In this document: positions 60,101 to 64,000 of the stretch, in pieces
Layout: each line of letters opens with the position of its first letter
Position numbering within the stretch: the first letter of the stretch is position 1
From: Angiostrongylus vasorum
Lineage: Eukaryota > Nematoda > Chromadorea > Rhabditida > Metastrongylidae
Direction: 5' to 3'
Assembly (NCBI GenBank): GCA_018806985.1
Contig: JADANN010000380.1
Location: forward strand, 1,614,501-1,678,500
Length of the DNA stretch: 64,000 bases
Made by a program: the position numbers and the translations under genes
Notes under the pieces: generated by a model
What the model was told of the DNA's origin: nothing
Seen by the model: the letters and a program-made list of their open reading frames with translations, nothing else
The model's database searches: none

Positions 60101-62076
60101 CCCAACCATGTGGGAACGCGCCAGCACGACCATCAGGATTCTAGGAAGCGCCGACTCGAACAGCATTCAACGACATTCGTGACGAAGACTAAAAGGTCCT
60201 CAAGCAGTAGCCAAAGCTACACGAAAGAAAGTTCAAAGATCTTCAATGATGGTAGGTGCGAGAAAACGAATCAAATACAGGAAGTGTTTGGATCTACACA
60301 ATGTGATAGATGTCATGTTGGGCCATGCGACAGACAATAAAATATTCCCAAGACCAACTTTCTATTAACCCCGGCATTGATTGACAATTCGATGTTTTTT
60401 CCTCAATAAGCAGACACGAGGTTGTTATTATAGAATTTGTTAGGGTACAATAGCTGATGTTTCGGCGGTTTCGCCTTCTTCAGAGCCTGGGAAGGTTAAA
60501 TTGAGATGCGATCTACTCAGCCAAACACTTTCATAACCCTAGCAGATAAAACTTAACACATAAATTTGCATTCGCAGAAGAAACAGCTTCATTTCAACAC
60601 TTACGGTTTATTTGCTGTATTTAAGTAAGTAAAGTATTTAAGTAAGTTGGTGGATAGCAGCCGAACAGAGTAATACATGGGCGAGGACTGTGCCTCTGTC
60701 AGGTCATTGGATCAGCCTCATGCATGGCGCTACGTCACGCGTGATGGCAAGACACTCCTTGCCGTTCATTTTTGAATCTTTGGAATTGATCCAGAACGCT
60801 TCAAGAATTTTACACACTGATGTTTCCGATTGATTCGTGCGTGAGAATTGTGATATGAAGATAGTTTGGCTGTGTAGATCGCATCTCAATTTGACCTTTC
60901 CAGGCTCTGAAGAAGGCGAAACTGCCGAAACGTCAGCTGTTGTATCCTAATAAATAGACAAAAAAAATATTTCGACGTTTCGGATTTTCATTGTTCCAAA
61001 TTCAGATGGCTGGGCTATACCAGCAACACCTTTTCGGAGATAAAGCCTTGTTTAGCATCGACTATCGCAGAAGCTAATGAGCCATGAATACCAGCCATTT
61101 CGAGCTCCTATAGCAATGCCAGCTCAGCATCCAGGAGAAACTACTTTTTTTATATTTTTTTATTCAACCCATCTTCACGTCTACTGTGTGGATCGCAGCA
61201 CTTCTCACACCCGATTCGTTTCCTCGTTTCCATTGCCCACGAAGATCTTCCAACTTTTACGTGTAGCTTCGATTGCTGCTTGAGGATTTCCATTTCATCT
61301 TGAATGTTATACAATGCTGGTCGAGCAATTCTCCCTGGAATCCTTGGATAGCCAGGCTAGAGCGGTCTTAATTGGAAAGCAGAGAGTGATTTTTTTCCCA
61401 GACAAGTCCGGTACCAATTTCCCGACCCCGGAAGGATGAGAGGCTTGGTTGGCCCAGAGCGGAATCGAACTAGCACCATGCTCGTGATGACCGACATCAC
61501 TACCACTGTGCTATCCGCTCCCTTAGGAGAAATTAACTTCTAAGACGAGGAAGAACTGCTATACTGCAATGACTAGTATAGCACGTTTCACTTCGTTGTT
61601 TTCATGCTAGCTGAGGCGACAGTTTTGGTAATCGACAGGGACGAATATATAGCTTGCAGAAACTCGACTACTGGTGGGAATTCGTGTGGCACGGATAGGA
61701 ATAACTAAAGCTTTAATTTACCAACCTGTACATCAAATGGAAAAAATCGCAAGTCCAGTAGACAGGAAAACTTGTAAATAGTCGGGTAAAGCAACTCGAT
61801 GAGTGATGCACGACGACGGCGATCCGTCGTGAGCTTTGCGTTTAGAAGGCGTCGCGTCTCGTCATCTTTCATGACTAGACTGAAAATGACCTTTCGTGCG
61901 TTCTAATTAAAAGTTTAACTGTGCTGTAAGAACTTTTGTTTGATGCATTAGGTTGTCGAAGCTTACGAATTATACAAAGTAGTATCCGGCAACCAAATGC
62001 TGTTGTATGGTAGACGTAATTCGGAAATATTGTGATAGTCGTCGGGAACCCAGTAGAGGAACTCGTCGTACCATCT
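48016..62076 (-). CDS. des-2: DES-2-like nicotinic receptor alpha subunit, 9 visible exons, 5' end missing
   Basis: Second Cys-loop subunit, partner of the DEG-3-like protein. DES-2 of parasitic strongylids has also been linked to sensitivity to the anthelmintic monepantel (family knowledge). Exons on the minus strand: 62076-61967, 61879-61726, 59743-59617, 59136-58983, 58163-58032, 56006-55887, 54046-53881, 49115-48969, 48191-48016. They encode about 427 residues from loop A to the stop: IWLPDTTLYN, complete Cys-loop CLLDLRFFPFDVQVC, YSCC loop C, M1, M2, M3, loop, M4. Two exons contain a single extra base (58104-58106 and 55930-55934) that breaks the frame. Signal peptide and first beta strands are not found in 62077-64000, so they probably lie beyond the window across a long intron. 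Orthology is inferred. Confidence 0.86.
48969..49115 (-). CDS. des-2: des-2-like exon h: cytoplasmic loop
   Basis: It encodes a Pro/Thr-rich loop (STAVTPLPTLPSGAVFNEDI, then PRPTTGDLPKQADKG). Acceptor CTGTTCAG, donor GTGAGT. Phase 1 in and out. The intron to exon g is 4.8 kb and holds RTE and SINE copies. Confidence 0.85.
49500..51440 (-). mobile_element. Highly decayed RTE lineage A-like copy
   Basis: From 51440 down to 49500 the minus strand follows the order of lineage A (endonuclease end, the RT region with the GLPTSRV-like priming part, tail near 49540), but with far more substitutions than other copies. Probably an older insertion in the des-2 intron between exons g and h. Confidence 0.6.
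51580..51855 (+). repeat. S2 SINE, head truncated
   Basis: Body words CCAGGGAGCACTGATTCGG, TCAAGCAGCACCCGAAGTCA and ATGGTGGATGCGAAGAAACG follow S2 order. The tRNA-like part is missing or unrecognisable. Confidence 0.62.
51880..52153 (-). repeat. S1 SINE
   Basis: The reverse strand shows the head (GGGCGCTTGTATCTCAGTGG) at 52153 and the 3' end GATCTACGGTGAGAGCTTTA near 51885. It directly follows an S2 copy. Confidence 0.72.
52485..53465. mobile_element. Inverted pair of RTE lineage A fragments
   Basis: 52800-52485 carries the 5' region on the minus strand. 52810-53465 carries the 3' RT part on the plus strand (YVYLGQQVCIMN, VIERAVERTML, then a DNA-tail region near 53220). The opposite orientations abut at about 52805, suggesting 5' inversion at insertion or a later rearrangement. 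Confidence 0.65.
53881..54046 (-). CDS. des-2: des-2-like exon g: cytoplasmic loop
   Basis: It reads EAFDVSMRTADLVKPSKATM, then EKWMHLRRAKSGVAVVSNKS, an ordinary hydrophilic receptor loop. Acceptor GATATCAG, donor GTAATC. Phase 0 in and 1 out fit the neighbours. Confidence 0.85.
54295..55050 (-). repeat. S2 SINE split by an R3 insertion
   Basis: S2 sequence covers 54295-54530 and resumes at 54915-55050, head included (GGCACAGCACAGTGGTAGTG reversed at 55050). The 380 bp between belong to R3. Located in the des-2 intron after exon f. Confidence 0.75.
54532..54908 (-). repeat. R3 repeat inserted in an S2 SINE
   Basis: Reverse copy starting CCCAACGGTTTACCGCTTTA and ending GGACGGGTCACTCAAGTACT; S2 sequence lies on both sides. 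Confidence 0.78.
55887..56006 (-). CDS. des-2: des-2-like exon f: M3 and start of cytoplasmic loop, carries a +1 base
   Basis: It encodes GWFILAMIIVISLGTVVSSI and then IIAIQK. A run of five A (plus strand T at 55930-55934) shifts the frame. With four A, the exon continues RGRLGERLSNPSAQ and meets a GTGAGC donor in phase 0, exactly what the next exon requires. Acceptor GTGTTCAG. Confidence 0.88.
56165..56430 (-). repeat. S1 SINE, degenerate
   Basis: Reverse orientation: 3' end words AAGGATAAAGCTTTCAGCAT at 56165 and the head GGAGTTCGTGCAGCGCACTG near 56430. Located in a des-2 intron (between exons e and f). Confidence 0.62.
56738..57030 (-). repeat. S1 SINE, well preserved
   Basis: Reverse orientation with an intact head (AGCGCATGTGGCGCAGTGGT) and B box (GTGGAATCGATCCC). 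The 3' end repeats AAAGGATAAAAAGGATAAAG, a short tandem tail. Confidence 0.8.
57225..57583 (+). repeat. R3 repeat
   Basis: It starts ACTTGGATAGCCCATCTTCA and ends near GAGATCGTTAGCCGTTAGGA; several small deletions. Confidence 0.72.
58032..58163 (-). CDS. des-2: des-2-like exon e: M2, carries a +1 base
   Basis: It opens TSSASGVREEKVSLGITTL and should run on as the DQMP-type M2 helix. An extra C (plus strand GGG at 58104-58106, where two G would be in frame) throws the helix out of frame. After that point the downstream bases read MSILMLMVSDQMPTTS again in the +1 frame. Acceptor CTGAGCAG, donor GTCAGT. Confidence 0.88.
58440..58800 (-). repeat. S2 SINE, degenerate
   Basis: Body words on the plus strand: CATGATCCGTCGTCACATCT, GTGTGTGCTCGGTTATTAG and TGGGTAGGATGCAGCACTAG, in S2 order. 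Located between des-2 exons d and e. Confidence 0.58.
58983..59136 (-). CDS. des-2: des-2-like exon d: loop C and M1
   Basis: It encodes VTRNEVKYSCCPNKYTLLQL, then LRRKPLFYLVNLIIPTSII and AIVGFFT. YSCC shows an alpha-type subunit. Acceptor ATTTTTCAG, donor GTGAGC in phase 2. Confidence 0.93.
59220..59370. repeat. R6 repeat, inverse copy
   Basis: The plus strand reads GGTGGGGGAACGAACGCGCT and ACCACACCATGCGGGTCCTT, the reverse of 27590-27660. Located between des-2 exons c and d. Confidence 0.5.
59617..59743 (-). CDS. des-2: des-2-like exon c: second loop cysteine and loop B
   Basis: It starts VCTMTFSSWTYDQKGIDY, with the second Cys-loop cysteine and the loop B Trp, and ends NEGWYILETK. The 3' splice site is CTGTTGAAG. 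The 5' donor is AAAG|GCAAGA, a GC-AG intron rather than GT-AG. It completes a Val codon with the next exon in correct phase. Confidence 0.9.
60080..60310 (+). repeat. S2 SINE fragment
   Basis: It matches the 51580 copy (AACAGCATTCAACGACATTC, TCAAGCAGTAGCCAAAGCTA), plus orientation. Confidence 0.6.
60355..60955. repeat. R5 element with inverted ends
   Basis: 60440-60525 (GCTGATGTTTCGGCGGTTTC ... GATGCGATCTACTCAG) is repeated in inverse orientation at 60870-60950 (GATCGCATCTCAATTTGACC ... GCCGAAACGTCAGCTG). About 350 bp lie between. The ends resemble the repeats of Penelope-like or retrozyme elements; no ORF inside. Confidence 0.58.
61150..61525 (-). repeat. S2 SINE, best preserved copy
   Basis: The reverse complement of 61455-61522 reads GGAGCGGATAGCACAGTGGT (A box region), then GGTGCTAGTTCGATTCCGC (B box). 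This pair of internal Pol III promoters shows a tRNA origin. The body runs down to 61150. Confidence 0.82.
61726..61879 (-). CDS. des-2: des-2-like exon b: Cys-loop
   Basis: It encodes LVMKDDETRRLLNAKL, then LLYPTIYKFSCLLDLRFFPF and DVQ, an intact first half of the Cys-loop. Acceptor CATTTTCAG, donor GTTGGT in phase 0. Confidence 0.92.
61967..62076 (-). CDS. des-2: des-2-like exon a: loop A region
   Basis: It reads RWYDEFLYWVPDDYHNISEL, then RLPYNSIWLPDTTLYN, the counterpart of deg-3-like exon 4. The acceptor is GATTTCAG. A second possible acceptor (TTCTCCAG, 24 nt upstream) would add eight unfamiliar residues. The donor GTAAGC leaves phase 2. Confidence 0.9.
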
Positions 62077-62344
62077 CTGAAATCGGTTGCAAAACATGTG
62101 CTGGAGAACAGTCCACATACAAAAGAAAGACACCTTTTGAGAATTAACGTTGCTTTTTGCTAAACTCCTTCGAATTTGTTGTGTTGATTTTGAAGGCATG
62201 TAGAGGAAGAAGGGTATTGGGGTAATAGGGTTTAGGGTATTGTATTAGTGACGTATATGAAGAAAATAACTTGTACATGATTAAAAAAACGCATTTCATC
62301 AAATTATTCATGGTTAAAGACTAAAAAACAATAAAATTAAGTGA

Positions 62345-62640
62345 CTATTCATTCAAGGCCAGACAGGTAATGCTTATGAACGACAACCGATGGACAAGAT
62401 CCGTTAGTGAGTGGATTCCTCGGAATGTCAAACGTACTGACCACCAATCCGATGGTCAGAATACTTCACGAAGAGCCGGGAAGAAAGATATGATGCTCGA
62501 CGAGTCCCTAGAGCGAGCAGAACCCATTGGGCTACTCTTGCACGCGACAAGGAGAAATGGAAGATTTACTGGGACCTGCTCGAGTCACTCGATGATCAAC
62601 GGGTGTACAGGTAATGCAGGTGATACTATTATCACTGCAT
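62345..62640 (+). mobile_element. RTE lineage A 3'-end fragment
   Basis: It reads MLMNDNRWTRSVSEWIPRNV and the following WSEYFT-like tail, matching 6225-6480. It is followed by an ATT/ATA-rich stretch (62635-62675), as often found at RTE 3' ends. Confidence 0.7.
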
Positions 62641-62684
62641 TAATTAATTATAATAATATAATAATAATAATAATGGTAGCAATT

Positions 62685-63075
62685 CCTCCCAACAGTTTAC
62701 CGCCTCATCATGGCTGGGAGGTGTTCCTGGGTGTCGCACGGCGATGTACAGCGGGGGATTCGTCCAGCTGGCAGGGTCTCACAAGCTAAGAGGGAGTCCG
62801 GCGCTTCCATTAGGAAGCCTAGCTAAGACTAAACCAGTACCAGGATCCACCACCATCCTGGTATCAAAGTCGCATGGTGGCAAATCTCCCTGTGATCCAC
62901 AAGGGCTGCGACAGCTTGTCGTGGTGACGACCTGGGGGCAGACTTTGGCCAGGCTGTCCTCCAGACTCCAGGGAACCACAATGGCTTAATCAGCAAATCT
63001 CCAAGAAATGGTAAATATGCTGGGGCCCGCATAACTAATGAGGACGGGCCGTTCAGGTATCAAGTATCAAGTAAT
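62685..63075 (-). repeat. R3 repeat
   Basis: Reverse full copy from CTCCCAACAGTTTACCGCCT to GAGGACGGGCCGTTCAGGTA, ending in CAAGTATCAAGTA, a short terminal tandem. Confidence 0.8.
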
Positions 63076-63470
63076 GGCAGCGATTAAAATAGGTGTGATG
63101 GGTTTGTAGAAAATAAGTTTGCGGTTTAGGCTTGTTGCTGATGGATTTCTTACTTCTAATTAGGACATTTTTTGAATTATTAACATGATAATGGCAGCAA
63201 CTGACAACTACGGTTTCATCCATAAACTACTTTTTGAGTGAAAATAATGGCGGAATAATCGCTACGACGGGCAGCGATTATTTCGAGGGACATAATTTCA
63301 TAAGTGTACGATCGTTCGCTGTGAGGAACTGTTTTCAAGCGAAGTTTCTTCCTATCCGTTTCCTCCCTCACCTTTGTTCCATGTTTTCCTCATCCAAGTC
63401 TATCTTCCTTTTCTTTTATCTTTTTTTCGCCCTTTTTTACTTTTAGAGGTGTTCCCTTAAATCTGTCCAG

Positions 63471-63761
63471 AAGAACAAAACAAGTTGATGAAACTGCAAG
63501 AAAATATCGATATTACCAAAAAAGCGGTTTCTAAATCGGTTAATTACAGTGGGGAGAATGAAATACTTGAAAGTCTAAGCCCATGTTACAACCGCTTTGG
63601 ACTCAGCTTCGTTAATCAGACTTTCTTTTGAAACGTAAAAAAAAACTAGAAATGAACGACATTAAACTCCCTTTGCAGATTTCATTCACGTGAAAAAGCT
63701 GCTAGCCGATGAGCAAAAAAACTTACATAGCACGTCATCTGTTGGCGAAAAGGGAGTGTAG
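63471..63761 (+). CDS. Possible terminal exons of a plus-strand gene
   Basis: Exon 63471-63548 (after TCTGTCCAG) reads EQNKLMKLQENIDITKKAVS. Exon 63679-63761 (after CCTTTGCAG) reads FIHVKKLLADEQKNLHSTS and ends at TAG. They join in phase only with a weak GTGGGG donor. The helical, Lys/Glu-rich composition looks coding. Function unknown. Confidence 0.3.
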
Positions 63762-64000
63762 GAGGTTGCAAAACACCGTGCACTCACTCCTGTGACGCAA
63801 AACGAATCATTGAGTGAGCACGGACCGGGATTTCTTTGCATCGGAGTGCCTTATGATTTTTTGTTACACGTATTTTACTCATAAGTGCTGTAAGTATGCT
63901 TGCATTTGTGACGACTGCGTTCAGAACGTCTATCGAGTCAAAAGGCTGTGGTTAAGTAATCAAGGAGTACATGGAAAGCGGTTTCAAAAAAGAAGTCCGG

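Noticed and set aside
62635..62675. ATA/ATT tandem tract as a microsatellite of interest
   Set aside because: Likely the ordinary tail of the adjacent RTE 3' end.
1..64000. CRISPR arrays, operators, riboswitches, bacterial operons or phage
   Set aside because: Spliceosomal introns, nematode receptor genes and RTE/SINE repeats show a eukaryotic genome; no regularly spaced short repeats were seen.

Overview
This window comes from a nematode, most likely a strongylid of the hookworm type. Short exons are separated by long AT-rich introns with TTTCAG-like acceptors. The intergenic and intronic space is packed with RTE-type non-LTR retrotransposon debris and tRNA-derived SINEs. Two adjacent Cys-loop receptor genes match the nematode DES-2/DEG-3 acetylcholine (choline) receptor subunits. 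I had no database. Family names rest on motifs and remembered families; exon joins rest on splice motifs and reading-phase agreement.

Right two thirds, minus strand: two nicotinic-type subunit genes lie head-to-tail. The upstream one (62076 down to 48016, 9 exons, 5' end not found) is des-2-like. The downstream one (45848 down to 23137, 13 exons, signal peptide to stop) is deg-3-like. In C. elegans, des-2 and deg-3 are transcribed as one operon in the same order, and the two proteins co-assemble into a choline-sensitive channel. The 2.2-kb gap between the genes holds a probable trans-splice acceptor 40 nt before the deg-3 ATG, a CpG-rich block, and an orphan ORF with a hydrophobic stretch. 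Both receptor genes carry single-base homopolymer insertions (three in all) that break otherwise perfect exons. The sites are the Cys-loop of deg-3, M2 of des-2 and the end of M3 of des-2.

Left third, plus strand: a multi-exon gene of unknown function ends at 22865, tail-to-tail with deg-3 and 271 bp from its stop. Its last ten or so exons are in perfect phase and encode a helical segment, Ser/Thr-rich linkers and a very basic Lys/Arg-rich C-terminal region. Exons further upstream (6726 to 12251) also fit in phase but are less certain.

The remainder is repeats: two RTE lineages with inactivated reverse transcriptase remnants, two tRNA-derived SINE families (S1, S2), a 380-bp family (R3), a repeat carrying a hammerhead-like CTGAAGA...GAAACGTC core (R4/R5), and nested insertions among them. 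No rRNA, CRISPR, bacterial or functional tRNA genes were seen. Small candidate exons (a signal peptide exon at 1151-1194, terminal exons at 63471-63761) are reported at low confidence.
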